Of a DNA stretch of 45,489 bases, positions 7,178 to 16,429 are shown one piece after another; position 1 is the stretch's first letter, and each line of letters opens with the position of its first letter. Both the position numbers and the translations under genes were made by a program. The DNA is from an uncultured Oscillospiraceae bacterium. Lineage in GTDB: Bacteria > Bacillota > Clostridia > Oscillospirales > Oscillospiraceae. The notes under the pieces are model-generated. The model was given only the letters and a program-made list of their open reading frames with translations. It searched no databases and was not told the DNA's origin. The stretch covers positions 1 to 45,489 of the forward strand of contig CANQUE010000013.1 of NCBI GenBank assembly GCA_947626905.1, given 5' to 3'.

Positions 7178-8551
7178 TCAGGCGTTCACCAAGTCTTCGC
7201 CGATCTTGTACACGTCCCCCGCGCCCACGGTGAGCACCAGATCGCCGGGCTGGATGCTGGCCCGCAGGACGCTCTCGATCTCCCCGAAGGTGGGGAAGAA
7301 CATGCTGCCGGGGATCTGTTGGGCCAGGGATCGGGAGCTGATGCCCAGGGTGTTGGTCTCCCGGGCGGCATAGATCTCCGCCAGCACCGTCAGGTCCGGA
7401 CGGCGCAGCTGCTCCACGAAGTCGTTGAAAAGGGCGTTGGTCCGGGAGTAGGTGTGGGGCTGGAAGACCATGACGACCCGCTTGTATCCCAGCGGCTCTA
7501 CCGCGTCCAGCAGGGCCCGCAGCTCGCCGGGGTGGTGGGAATAGTCGTCGTATACGTCCGCGCCGTTGTATTTGCCCTTGAATTCAAAGCGTCGGTTGGC
7601 CCCCTGGAACCCGGCCAGGCCGTATTTCACCGCGTTGGGAGAGATCCCCAGGGTGATGGCGGCGGAGGCGGCGGCCAGCGCGTTTTTCACGTTGTGCACG
7701 CCGGGGACCTGCAGATGCAGGTGGGTGAAAAACTCGCCCTTATACAGCACGTCGAAATCGCTCTGGGCCCCCCGGCTGACGATATTCACCCCTTGCACGT
7801 CCGCTCCCGGCGTGAGGCCGAAGGTGAGCACAGGCCGGTCCAGATCCTTCAGGGCGCTCATGGTGTTCTCGTCGTCCTGGTTGGCGATCACGGTGCCGCC
7901 GGGGGCCACCAGCCGGGCGAACCGCCGGAAAGAGGTCTTGATGGCCTCCAGATCGGCGAAGTAGTCCAGATGGTCCGCGTCGATGTCCAGGATCACGGCG
8001 ATGGTGGGGCAGAAGGACAGGAAACTGTCATAATACTCGCAGGACTCCATCACGATGGTATCCCCCTGGCCCACCCGGTGGCCGGCGTGGAGCAGGGGAA
8101 GTGTGCCGCCGATCATCACGGTGGGGTCCTTCTCCGCGGCCATGAGGATGTGGGTGCACATGGAGGTGGTGGTGGTCTTGCCGTGGGTGCCGGAAATGCA
8201 CAGGGCATTTTTGTACCGCTTCATCAGCGCGCCCCATGCCTGGGTGCGCTCAAACACCGGGATGCCCATGGCCCGGGCGGCCACGATCTCCGGGTTCTCG
8301 TCCCGGGCGGCGGCGGTGCGCACCACAAAGTCGATGTCCGGGGTGATGTGGGAGCCGTCATGGCCGATGTGCACCGGGATGCCCAGGCTCTCCAGGTGGA
8401 TGACCTTGTCGGAGTCCTGCATGTCGCTGCCGGAGATGACCAGCCCCTCCCCGTGGAGCACCTCTGCCAGCGGCGCCATGGAAACGCCGCCGATGCCGAT
8501 CAGAAAACCCCGCTTCCCGGAGTGAAGATATTCGTCAAATGATGCCGTCAT
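7178..8551 (-). CDS. murC: UDP-N-acetylmuramate--L-alanine ligase
   Basis: MurC adds L-alanine to UDP-N-acetylmuramate using ATP, the first step of peptidoglycan stem-peptide synthesis in the cytoplasm. The 457-residue length is normal. The UDP-binding N-terminus has FLIGIGGVSM (about 16-25), the ATP loop is GTHGKTTTTS (121-130), the central domain has ESCEYYDSF, and the C-terminal Mur ligase domain has DDYSHHPGE. A consensus promoter lies 35 bp upstream. The last 125 bp of homology are duplicated at 4360-4484, and two accessory genes follow immediately downstream in the same direction. The full-length copy is this one and it appears intact. Confidence 0.96.
   Translation of the reverse strand: MTASFDEYLHSGKRGFLIGIGGVSMAPLAEVLHGEGLVISGSDMQDSDKVIHLESLGIPVHIGHDGSHITPDIDFVVRTAAARDENPEIVAARAMGIPVFERTQAWGALMKRYKNALCISGTHGKTTTTSMCTHILMAAEKDPTVMIGGTLPLLHAGHRVGQGDTIVMESCEYYDSFLSFCPTIAVILDIDADHLDYFADLEAIKTSFRRFARLVAPGGTVIANQDDENTMSALKDLDRPVLTFGLTPGADVQGVNIVSRGAQSDFDVLYKGEFFTHLHLQVPGVHNVKNALAAASAAITLGISPNAVKYGLAGFQGANRRFEFKGKYNGADVYDDYSHHPGELRALLDAVEPLGYKRVVMVFQPHTYSRTNALFNDFVEQLRRPDLTVLAEIYAARETNTLGISSRSLAQQIPGSMFFPTFGEIESVLRASIQPGDLVLTVGAGDVYKIGEDLVNA
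7187..7311. repeat. 125-bp direct repeat, copy 2 (within murC 3' end)
   Basis: This is the partner of 4360-4484. The differences are one G/A near the start and one A/G in the CCCC(A/G)AAGG stretch. Confidence 0.9.
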
Positions 8552-8587
8552 AGGAAATACCCCGCGTGATCCAGAAGAAATCGATAT

Positions 8588-8616
8588 ATTATATTCTGCC
8601 GGTGAGATTTTTACAA
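8588..8616 (-). promoter_or_regulatory. murC promoter
   Basis: On the minus strand, TTGTAA (8616-8611) and TATAAT (8593-8588) are 17 bp apart, about 35 bp upstream of the murC start. Confidence 0.7.
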
Positions 8617-8630
8617 GCGTATTTTTCGCA

Positions 8631-8662
8631 AAAGGAAGCCCGGCATATACCGGGCTTCCTTG
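8631..8662 (-). terminator. Terminator after the DUF308 gene
   Basis: The arms GGAAGCCCGG and CCGGGCTTCC have a 6-nt loop. On the minus strand the hairpin is followed by CTTTTGCG, a modest T run. It separates the DUF308 gene from the murC promoter. Confidence 0.65.
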
Positions 8663-8677
8663 TCCTCAGGTAAGTAT

Positions 8678-9490
8678 TCAGGGCAGGTCGGAGGAAACGG
8701 TCTCCACAGGGACGCTGGGCGCCGCAGGCTCCGCCGCGGGAGCGGCGGGGGTGTAATAGCTGGCGGCGGGAGGCGCGGGGGGAGCCACAGGCTCCACGGG
8801 GGCCGCGGCCGCAGCGGCGGCTTCCGCCTTGGCGGCCTTCCGGTTGCGGACGGAAACCAGGATCAGCGTGATCAGATCCAGCAGGGCGTTGCAGCAGAAG
8901 GCCACGCCCAGAAGCATCATGGCGCTGGTAAAATCGTCCGGGCCCATGTGGAACCGCACGCCCAGATTCACGATCACGCCCATGGTGATGAGCACGCCCA
9001 GCGCTCCGCCCAGAAGGCTCACGATCAGGCCCACCCACCAGCCGGAAAACCGCATCCGGGCCAGGTCCAGGGTGTATTGGAGCTTCAAAATGCCGTCCAC
9101 CGTGATGAGCACGCCCAGCGCGGTGACGATCAGCCACAGGGTGATGCTGATGCCGGTGGCGTCGGGCCGGAGGCTGGCCAGGATCACATACACGCCCGCC
9201 GCCAGGGCGATGGCGCCGATGGCAAATTCAGAGCGGTAAATGCCGCTGACCTGCTTGCGGCAGAAATACATGATGATATAGATCAGGCCGATCAGACTGA
9301 TAAGCCCGCCGATCACGAACCCGCAGTAATCCCGCACGAACAGGGGCCTGACCAAAAAGGCCACGCCCAGCGCGGCGCATACCAGAGCGGTGATGAGCAT
9401 ATTGCGGATGGGGCTGGTGAGGATACCGCTCTTTTTCGCGGTCTGCTCGCTCCCCGCCGCCTTCGCCTCGCCATTTTTTTTCTTTGCCAT
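8678..9490 (-). CDS. DUF308/HdeD-like membrane protein
   Basis: This 270-residue protein has a short charged N-terminus (MAKKKNGEAK), six to seven hydrophobic helices grouped in pairs as in the HdeD/DUF308 family (about 28-220), and an Ala/Pro-rich cytoplasmic-looking tail (about 222-270). HdeD proteins are linked to acid resistance in enterobacteria; in Firmicutes their role is not established, so only the fold is called. The ribosome site AAAGGAG lies just upstream of the ATG at 9490. It is a single gene, divergent from the RND pump and ended by the hairpin at 8631-8662. Confidence 0.75.
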   Translation of the reverse strand: MAKKKNGEAKAAGSEQTAKKSGILTSPIRNMLITALVCAALGVAFLVRPLFVRDYCGFVIGGLISLIGLIYIIMYFCRKQVSGIYRSEFAIGAIALAAGVYVILASLRPDATGISITLWLIVTALGVLITVDGILKLQYTLDLARMRFSGWWVGLIVSLLGGALGVLITMGVIVNLGVRFHMGPDDFTSAMMLLGVAFCCNALLDLITLILVSVRNRKAAKAEAAAAAAAPVEPVAPPAPPAASYYTPAAPAAEPAAPSVPVETVSSDLP

Positions 9491-9722
9491 ATTGACTCCT
9501 TTCCCGCCGGGTAGGCGCGGATATATTTTCTACAAAAGCCCGTTCCAAATACAGGACCATTCTAGCATAAATGCCGGAGGATGTAAAGCCCATTCTTCCC
9601 GGCGGCGGCCGGCTCCGTCCCGGAAACAGGGCGGGAGTTTTTGAACAGTTTGTAAAACTTCCTGTCTGCCGGTTGCCTGCCCGCAAATGCTATGATATCA
9701 TTTAATAAAGAAATAGGAAATA

Positions 9723-9732
9723 TTATGTTAAC
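9723..9732. repeat. TTATGTTAAC motif, copy 1
   Basis: This ten-base AT-rich motif around the palindrome GTTAAC lies about 50 bp before the RND start codon. Further copies are at 13893-13902 and 13977-13986, flanking the same gene. Confidence 0.5.
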
Positions 9733-9779
9733 CGCGGCGTTCCGCCGCGACATTATTGTGGATTAGAGGGAGACCGTTC

Positions 9780-12700
9780 ATGTCGAAATTCAGTGTGCGC
9801 AAGCCGTTGACCGTGTTCGTGGCGGTGCTGGCGGTGATCATCCTGGGCGTGGTGGCGTTTACCCGCATGACACCGGACCTGTTCCCCAATATGGATTTCC
9901 CCTATGTGATGATCATGACCACCTATCCCGGCCAGAGCCCGGAGATCGTGGAGGAAGAGATCACCCGCCCTCTGGAGCAGTCCATGGCCACCTTGGAGCA
10001 TATCAAGCAGGTCACCTCCTCCTCCCGGGAGAACTACTCCCTGGTGGTGCTGGAGTTTGAGGACGACGTGAACATGGACACCATCGGCGTGGACATCCAG
10101 CAGAGCATCAGCGCCCTGCAGGGAGAGTGGGACGACACGGTGGGGTCCCCCTATGTGCTGAAGATCAACCCCTCGGTGATCCCCATTGCCATCGCCTCCG
10201 CGTCGAAAGAGGACATGGACATCACGGAGCTGTCCGATTTCCTGGATGAGACCATCGTGCCGAAGCTGGAGGGGGTCACCGGCGTGGCCAGCGTGTCCGT
10301 CAGCGGCGCCATTTACCGGCAGGTCCACGTAGTCATCAGCCAGGAGAAGATCGACGCGGTCAACCAGCGGATGGCCGACGTGGTCAATGAAAAGCTGAAC
10401 GATACCCAGTCCGAGCTGGAGGACGCCAAGACCGAGCTGGAGGACGCCAAGGCCGAGCTGGACGCGGCCCAGAAGGAACTGGACGACGGCAAACAGGCCC
10501 TCATCGGCCAGTCCTCCTCCGCCCAGTCCCAGCTCACAGACCGGCAGGCGGAGCTGCTGGAGGGAAAGATCCAGCTCCAGTCGGAACTGGTGAGGCTGCA
10601 GGAGACCCGCACCACCCTGGAGGGGGCGCTGGTCCCCCTGCGCCAGGCGGCGGACGGCTATGCCCAGCTGGACGCGGCCATGGCCCAGATCACCGCGGCC
10701 CAGGAGCAGCTGGACGCTCTGCCCGGGCTGCTGTCCCAGGCCCAGGCCCAGGAGGTCGTGCTCCAGGGGCAGGTCACCGAGCTGCAGCAGCAGATCGACG
10801 CGCTGGAGGCCATGGGCGACACCGCGGGGGAGGATACGGCCGATCAGCTGATACAGCTGCAATCGGCTCTGGCGGAGGCCCAGGCGGGCCTTGTGCAGCT
10901 CCAGGGGCAGATCATCGAGCTCCAGGCCCAGGTGGACGCGGCCCCCGCCCAGCGGGCGGCCCTTGAGACACAGCTTGTCCAGACCCAGGCGGGCTATACC
11001 ACGCTGGACGGACAGCTGGCGGCGCAGGGCATGGACCGGGCCGCTCTGGAGGCCCAGAAGGCGGAGCTGGAGGGCAATCTGGCCCAGGTGGACGCCGGTA
11101 TCACCCAGATGAACGAAACGATGGAGCAGCTGGAAAACGGTTCCATCCAGCTGAGCGACGCCATGGGGGCGCTGGCCTCCGGCCAGTCTGCCGGACTGCT
11201 GCAGCTGGCGGACGCGGCCACCCAGATCACCCTGAACAGCGCCTCTGTCCAGTCCGCTCTGGATGAGGTAGAGGCCGGGCTGGAGAGCCTGGAGGACTCC
11301 CGGGGCGACGCCCTGGAGCAGGCGGATCTGTCCGGGACCGTCACCATGAGCAATGTGGCCCAGATCCTGGGGGCCCAGGATTTCTCCATGCCCGCCGGAT
11401 ATATCGAACAGGACGGGATCAGCTACATGGTCTCCGTCGGCGACGAGATCGCCGACGAGAAGGAGCTGGAGGACCTGCTGCTGTTCGACACCGGCGAGGA
11501 CGCCATCGGGCCGGTGTATCTGAAGGACGTGGCGGACGTGTTCGTCACCGACAACTCCGGCAGCGTGTATGCCAAGCTCAACGGCTCCGACAGCGTCATG
11601 CTCACCTTCGACAAACAGTCCAACGCCGCCACCGCCGAGGTCAGCGACAATCTGCGGGAGCGGTTCGACGAGCTGGAGCAGCAGTATCCCGGGCTGAAAT
11701 TCGTGTTCATGATGGACCAGGGGGATTATATCTACCTGATCGTGGACTCCATCATGCAGAGCCTGCTCACGGGAGCGCTGTTCGCCATCATCGTGCTGCT
11801 CCTGTTCCTGCGGGATCTGCGGCCCACGGTGATCACGCTGGTGTCGATCCCGGTGAGCGTGATCTTCGCCTTCGTGCTGATGTACTTCTCGGGGGTCACG
11901 ATGAACATGATCTCCCTGTCCGGCCTGGCGGTGGCGGTGGGCATGCTGGTGGACAACTCCATCGTGGTGATCGAGAACATCTACCGCCTGCGGGCCAAGG
12001 GGGCCACGCCGGTGCAGGCGGCGGTGGCCGGCGCCCGGCAGGTGGCCGGGGCCATCACCTCCTCCACGCTGACCACGGTGTGCGTATTTTTGCCCATCGT
12101 CTTTGTAGAGGGCATCACCCGGCAGCTGTTCACGGACCTGGCCCTGACCATGAGCTATGCGCTGCTGGCGAGCCTTGTCATCGCCCTGACCCTGGTGCCC
12201 GCCATGGCCAAGGGGATGCTGAAGGACCGGAAGAACGCCAAGCCCAAGGCCGACAAGGGAGAGGGCGTGTTCTACCGGAACTACCGGAAGCTGGCGGCCT
12301 GGAACCTGAGCCACAAGTGGGTGGCGCTGGGCCTGGCGGTGCTGCTGCTGGCGGGCACGGCCTTTGCCGCCTTCCAGAAGGGCTACAGCTTCATCCCCGA
12401 GATCGACATGAATACGGTGAACGTCACCCTCACCATGCCGGAGGACGCGGACCGGGACGAGGCCGTGGCCATCGCCGACGAGGCCCTGGAGCGGATCGGA
12501 CAGCTGGAAAACGCCGAGTACGTGGGCGCGATGATGGGCTCCGGGTCCATTTCCCAGCTGGCCTCCGGCGGCGGGACGAATTACAACGTGTCGGTGTACG
12601 TGGGCCTGCCGGAGGGGGACTCCGGCGCGGCGGCCGGCAAGAAGATCGTGGAGCTGTGCCAGGGGCTGGACTGCGAGGTGAGCTATGACTCGGCCATGAT

Positions 12701-13838
12701 GGACATGAGCCTGCTCACCGGCAGCGGCATCACCGTGAATCTGTACGGTCAGGATATGGAGCAGCTCCAGTCTGCCGCCGGGGAAGTGGCGCAGACCCTC
12801 GCCGGCGTGGAGGGGGTGGCCGAGGTCAACGACGGCCTGGAGGACGCCCAGCCGGCCTATCACATTTCCGTGGACAAGAACAAGGCCATGTCCAAGGGCT
12901 TTACCGTGGCCCAGATCTATATGGATCTGGCGGGGGCGCTCACCGACTCCGCGGCCGCGCTGAGCATGGAGATGGACTCCGTGACCGCGGACGTGATCGT
13001 AGAGAAGGAAAACGCCATGACCATGGCGGATCTGAAGGCGTATACGTTTGAGAGCACCGATCCCCAGACAGGGGAGAAGACCTCCTTCCGCCTGGACGAT
13101 GTGGCGAAGGTGGAGGACACGGTGAGCCTGTCCACCATCGGGCGCATCGACCAGCGCCGGTATATAGCGGTGACGGCCTCCCTGGAAGAGGGGTATAACG
13201 TGACGAAAGTCGCCTCCGCGGTGGAAAAGGCCATGGCGGATCTCGATCTGCCCGAGGGGATCAGCTATGAGTTTGCCGGCGAGAACGAGACCATCATGGA
13301 CGCGGTGGACGATCTGTATTTGATGCTGCTCATCGGCGTGGTGCTGGTGTACTTCATCATGGTGGCCCAGTTCCAGAGCCTGAAGAGCCCCTTCATCGTC
13401 ATGTTCACCATCCCCCTGGCCTTTACCGGCGGCTTCGCCGCGCTGCTGCTGTTTGGCATGGACGTGAGCATCGTGTCCATCATCGGATTCGTGATGCTGG
13501 TGGGCATCATCGTCAACAACGGCATCGTGCTGGTGGACTACGTCAACCAGCTCCGGGCCGGCGGCATGGAGCGGCGGCAGGCCCTCATCGAGGCGGGCGT
13601 GACCCGTATGCGGCCCATTTTCATGACCAGTCTGACCACGATCCTGGGACTGATCGTCATGGCGGCGGGGAAAAACGTGGGCACCGCCATCATGCAGCCG
13701 GTCGCCGTGGTGTGCATCGGCGGGCTGCTGTACGCCACGCTGATGACCCTGTTCGTGGTGCCGTGCATCTACGATCTGATGAACCGCAAGGAACTGGTGG
13801 TCCTCACCGACGAGGATATGGAATTCAACGAGCTGTAA
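9780..13838 (+). CDS. RND-family efflux transporter with long coiled-coil insert
   Basis: This 1352-residue membrane pump uses the proton or ion gradient to move substrates outward; the substrate is unknown. The N-terminus MSKFSVRKPLTV starts TM1. TM2-6 (about 655-815) contain GMLVDNSIVVIEN, where the second Asp of the usual Asp-Asp pair is Asn. The second half repeats the layout, with VGIIVNNGIVLVDY in TM10, where the lysine of AcrB is Asn. About 200-530 in the first large external loop is a Gln/Glu/Ala/Leu-rich coiled coil with 21-nt repeats near 10411-10451, adding roughly 300 residues to the usual ~1050. The ATG at 9780 is chosen because GAGGGAG precedes it; a reading from 9756 lacks this. 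No membrane-fusion partner or outer channel gene is adjacent, as is common in Gram-positives (SwrC-like). Confidence 0.92.
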   Translation: MSKFSVRKPLTVFVAVLAVIILGVVAFTRMTPDLFPNMDFPYVMIMTTYPGQSPEIVEEEITRPLEQSMATLEHIKQVTSSSRENYSLVVLEFEDDVNMDTIGVDIQQSISALQGEWDDTVGSPYVLKINPSVIPIAIASASKEDMDITELSDFLDETIVPKLEGVTGVASVSVSGAIYRQVHVVISQEKIDAVNQRMADVVNEKLNDTQSELEDAKTELEDAKAELDAAQKELDDGKQALIGQSSSAQSQLTDRQAELLEGKIQLQSELVRLQETRTTLEGALVPLRQAADGYAQLDAAMAQITAAQEQLDALPGLLSQAQAQEVVLQGQVTELQQQIDALEAMGDTAGEDTADQLIQLQSALAEAQAGLVQLQGQIIELQAQVDAAPAQRAALETQLVQTQAGYTTLDGQLAAQGMDRAALEAQKAELEGNLAQVDAGITQMNETMEQLENGSIQLSDAMGALASGQSAGLLQLADAATQITLNSASVQSALDEVEAGLESLEDSRGDALEQADLSGTVTMSNVAQILGAQDFSMPAGYIEQDGISYMVSVGDEIADEKELEDLLLFDTGEDAIGPVYLKDVADVFVTDNSGSVYAKLNGSDSVMLTFDKQSNAATAEVSDNLRERFDELEQQYPGLKFVFMMDQGDYIYLIVDSIMQSLLTGALFAIIVLLLFLRDLRPTVITLVSIPVSVIFAFVLMYFSGVTMNMISLSGLAVAVGMLVDNSIVVIENIYRLRAKGATPVQAAVAGARQVAGAITSSTLTTVCVFLPIVFVEGITRQLFTDLALTMSYALLASLVIALTLVPAMAKGMLKDRKNAKPKADKGEGVFYRNYRKLAAWNLSHKWVALGLAVLLLAGTAFAAFQKGYSFIPEIDMNTVNVTLTMPEDADRDEAVAIADEALERIGQLENAEYVGAMMGSGSISQLASGGGTNYNVSVYVGLPEGDSGAAAGKKIVELCQGLDCEVSYDSAMMDMSLLTGSGITVNLYGQDMEQLQSAAGEVAQTLAGVEGVAEVNDGLEDAQPAYHISVDKNKAMSKGFTVAQIYMDLAGALTDSAAALSMEMDSVTADVIVEKENAMTMADLKAYTFESTDPQTGEKTSFRLDDVAKVEDTVSLSTIGRIDQRRYIAVTASLEEGYNVTKVASAVEKAMADLDLPEGISYEFAGENETIMDAVDDLYLMLLIGVVLVYFIMVAQFQSLKSPFIVMFTIPLAFTGGFAALLLFGMDVSIVSIIGFVMLVGIIVNNGIVLVDYVNQLRAGGMERRQALIEAGVTRMRPIFMTSLTTILGLIVMAAGKNVGTAIMQPVAVVCIGGLLYATLMTLFVVPCIYDLMNRKELVVLTDEDMEFNEL

Positions 13839-13858
13839 AGAAAAAACCGAGCCATCGG

Positions 13859-13891
13859 CCTCTCTCGCTTTGGCGAGAGAGGTCGTTTTTT
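13859..13891 (+). terminator. Terminator after the RND gene
   Basis: CCTCTCTCGC (13859-13868) pairs perfectly with GCGAGAGAGG (13873-13882) and is followed by TCGTTTTTT. Confidence 0.9.
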
Positions 13892-13892
13892 G

Positions 13893-13902
13893 TTATGTTA
13901 AC
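13893..13902. repeat. TTATGTTAAC motif, copy 2
   Basis: Identical ten bases to 9723-9732, directly after the RND terminator. Confidence 0.5.
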
Positions 13903-13969
13903 TTATTCTGCGAAACTGGCGATATTTTCCTTCTCCCACAGGATGTGACGGGAAACGATACGGAGGGGA

Positions 13970-13989
13970 TGTATAATTATGTTAACATA
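13970..13989 (+). promoter_or_regulatory. spoIIE promoter -10 region and 12-bp palindrome
   Basis: An extended -10 (TG-TATAAT, TATAAT at 13972-13977) lacks a good -35 box, as expected for an activator-dependent promoter. TATGTTAACATA (13978-13989) is a perfect palindrome containing copy 3 of TTATGTTAAC (13977-13986). A weak Spo0A-box-like TTCTGCGAAA lies at about 13906-13915, 7 of 10 matches to the consensus. In Bacillus spoIIE is driven by Spo0A with sigma-A; the same control here is an inference. Confidence 0.45.
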
Positions 13990-14009
13990 TTAGACGCGGA
14001 GGTATCGTC

Positions 14010-16325
14010 ATGGCGGCAGAAGCGGCAAAATGGAGGCAGAGTTTCGGACAGGCGCTCTTGCGGCAGCGTCCGGCGCTGCGGGCGGGTCTGGTGAACGGGG
14101 GATATCTCCTGTTGGGAGCCGCCGCCGGCGCGGGACGGCTGCTGGGCGGGCCGGGGCCGCTGGCCGTGGCGGCGGCGGCAGCCTCCGGATGGGGGCTGCG
14201 GGGACTGCTGTGCCTGCTGGGGTCCGCGGTGGGATACGTGGCGGCCTGCGGCCTGTTCCCGGCGCTGCGGTATATCGCGGCGGGATTTATGGTATACACG
14301 CTGGGGTTCATGACCCAGGGGCTGAGGGTGCGCCGGAGCCGGTGGTTCATGCCTTTGGCGGCGGCGCTGACCGTGGGATTCACCGGGGCCATGTATGGCC
14401 AGGGAGAGATCGGGGGCACGCCGGCGAGCGTGCGGCTGTTTTTGGAGGTGCTGCTGGCCGGGCTGGGTACATATTGCTTCATACCGGTGCTGGAGCCGGG
14501 GCGGACGGCGCCGGAGGGGACGGAGATGCGCCGGGGAGCCGGGGCTCTGGCGGTGTGTGCCGCCGCGCTGGCGGGGGCCGCGCCGGTGATGCTGTTCGGG
14601 GCCGCCTCTGTGGGCCGGTCGCTGGCCATGATCGTGGTGCTGGCGGTGGGCTTTTGCGGCGGGGCGCTGCCCGGATGCGCCGCCGGGGCCGTCATGGGCC
14701 TGGCCATGGATATGACGGCGGGGCCGGCGCTGTTCTATGGCGCGGTCTATCCCGCGGCGGGCCTGGTGGCGGGGGCGCTGTACCGGTACGGCCGGCTGAC
14801 TTATACGGTCAGCTTCTGCGCGGCCAACGCGGTGGCGGTGCTGCTGGGCTGGAGCGTACAGGGCCATTTGGCGGGGCTTTATGAGTGCTTCATCGCGTCG
14901 GTGCTGTTCATGCTCCTGCCCCAGGCGGCGCTGACGCCGATAGGGGCGTTGCTGCGGGTCGGCAAGGGAAAGGGGGAGGCGGCTTTCCGCCTGTATCAGG
15001 CCCAGCGGCTGGAGCATCTGGGCCAGGGGTTCCGGCGGCTTTACGACTGCGCGGCCCGGCCCGCGCCGGAGCGGGACAGCCGGGACGAGGCGGCGGCGGT
15101 ATTGGACAGGGCGGCGGACAATGTGTGCCGGGGCTGCGCGGGAAAGGAGCAGTGCTGGAAGGTGGAGGGGGCCGAAACGGCCCGGAGCCTGGCGCCGCTG
15201 CTGGACGTGCTGATGAAAAAGCGGGACCTGGCGGCGGAGGACCTGCCGGAACCCTTCCGGCGGCGGTGCACCCTGCCGGGGGCCTTTGCCGGGGCGGTGA
15301 ACGGGGAGCTGCGGGGCATGATGTACCGGCGGCAGTATCGGGCCAGGCTCCGGGAGGGCCGGGCGGCGGCCTATGGGCAGTTCATGGATATGGCGGAGGT
15401 GATGGAGGGCGCGGCCCGGGAGCTGGGCGGCACGGCGGGGCCGGATCTGACGGCGGAGCGGCGGCTGATCCACTATTTGAAGAGCCGGGATCTGGAGGGG
15501 ACATGCTCCGCCTTCCGGGACGGGGGCGGACGGCTCCACGCCATCCTAGAGGGGGCTGGGGTGGAAACGCTGGGCCAGGAACCGGATTATCTGGAGAGCC
15601 TCAGCCAGGCCCTGGAGGTGCGGCTGTGCCGGGTGAGCGGCGGCAGGCCGGGGCAGATGATGCTGCGCCAGGCGGAACCGCTGGCGGTGTCCGTGGGCGT
15701 GGCGTCCATGAAAAAGGAGGGGGAGCAGGTCTCCGGGGACAGGGGGACCTGGTTCAAAACGGACGGCGGGGTGCTGTGCGTGATCCTCTCCGACGGCATG
15801 GGCAGCGGCCCGGAGGCGGCGGAGGAGAGCGCCGCGGCGGTGGAGATATTGGAGCAGCTGCTGAAAGCGGGGATGGAGCCGGGGTGCGCCATGCGCCTGC
15901 TGAACAGCGCGGCCATGCTGAAAAACGGGGAGGACTGGGGCTATGCCACGGTGGACCTGTGCTGCATCGACCTGTTTTCCGGGCAGACACAATTTTATAA
16001 ATACGGCGCGGCCCCCAGCTATATCAAGACCGGCCGGGCCATCCGGCGGGTGAAGGGCGCCAGCCTGGCCGCCGGGATGCTGGCGGGAGAGGGCTCCGCC
16101 CCCGATGTGGTGCGGATGCGCCTGCGGCCCGGGAACGTGGCCCTCATCGCTTCCGACGGGGTATTGGCGGAAAATTCGGACCAGTGGCTGCGGGATATCC
16201 TGGCGTCCAGCGACGGGATGGAGACGAAGGCGCTGGCAAAGGCGGCGCTGCGGGCGGCGTCGGGCCGGTTCGGCAACGCCGACGACATGACCTGTCTGGC
16301 TATCCGGGTGGAGGAGCGGCGGTGA
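14010..16325 (+). CDS. spoIIE: Stage II sporulation protein E (PP2C-type phosphatase)
   Basis: SpoIIE dephosphorylates the anti-anti-sigma factor SpoIIAA and so releases sigma-F in the forespore; it also acts at the polar septum. The 771-residue protein has an N-terminal membrane region of about ten helices (about 25-310), a central cytoplasmic regulatory segment with a Cys cluster (CRGCAGKEQCW, about 370-385), and a C-terminal PP2C phosphatase domain (about 565-768). The metal-binding motifs are VILSDGMGSG, IASDGVLAEN and DDMTCLAIRV. GGAGG precedes the ATG at 14010. Its presence marks a spore-former. It is closely followed by a small conserved gene. Confidence 0.95.
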   Translation: MAAEAAKWRQSFGQALLRQRPALRAGLVNGGYLLLGAAAGAGRLLGGPGPLAVAAAAASGWGLRGLLCLLGSAVGYVAACGLFPALRYIAAGFMVYTLGFMTQGLRVRRSRWFMPLAAALTVGFTGAMYGQGEIGGTPASVRLFLEVLLAGLGTYCFIPVLEPGRTAPEGTEMRRGAGALAVCAAALAGAAPVMLFGAASVGRSLAMIVVLAVGFCGGALPGCAAGAVMGLAMDMTAGPALFYGAVYPAAGLVAGALYRYGRLTYTVSFCAANAVAVLLGWSVQGHLAGLYECFIASVLFMLLPQAALTPIGALLRVGKGKGEAAFRLYQAQRLEHLGQGFRRLYDCAARPAPERDSRDEAAAVLDRAADNVCRGCAGKEQCWKVEGAETARSLAPLLDVLMKKRDLAAEDLPEPFRRRCTLPGAFAGAVNGELRGMMYRRQYRARLREGRAAAYGQFMDMAEVMEGAARELGGTAGPDLTAERRLIHYLKSRDLEGTCSAFRDGGGRLHAILEGAGVETLGQEPDYLESLSQALEVRLCRVSGGRPGQMMLRQAEPLAVSVGVASMKKEGEQVSGDRGTWFKTDGGVLCVILSDGMGSGPEAAEESAAAVEILEQLLKAGMEPGCAMRLLNSAAMLKNGEDWGYATVDLCCIDLFSGQTQFYKYGAAPSYIKTGRAIRRVKGASLAAGMLAGEGSAPDVVRMRLRPGNVALIASDGVLAENSDQWLRDILASSDGMETKALAKAALRAASGRFGNADDMTCLAIRVEERR

Positions 16326-16429
16326 ACAGGACGAGGGCAACTTTTCCCTGGAAATGGCGCCCATCCCTGCATAAGAGCGCCAGAGCGCGGTTAGACTGGA
16401 AGCAATGGCAAACAGGGGAGGCGCCGACG

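Noticed and set aside
6833-8542. 569-codon plus-strand frame over murC
   Set aside because: It is antisense to murC and to part of the membrane protein gene, with no ribosome site or domain.
10411-10451. 21-nt repeats as a mobile or regulatory repeat
   Set aside because: They encode heptad-like coiled-coil segments in the RND insert and are explained by protein structure.
9753-12863. Very long open frame antisense to the RND gene
   Set aside because: It mirrors the GC-rich third positions of a clear RND transporter on the other strand and its product is a His/Gly/Arg-rich string without domains.
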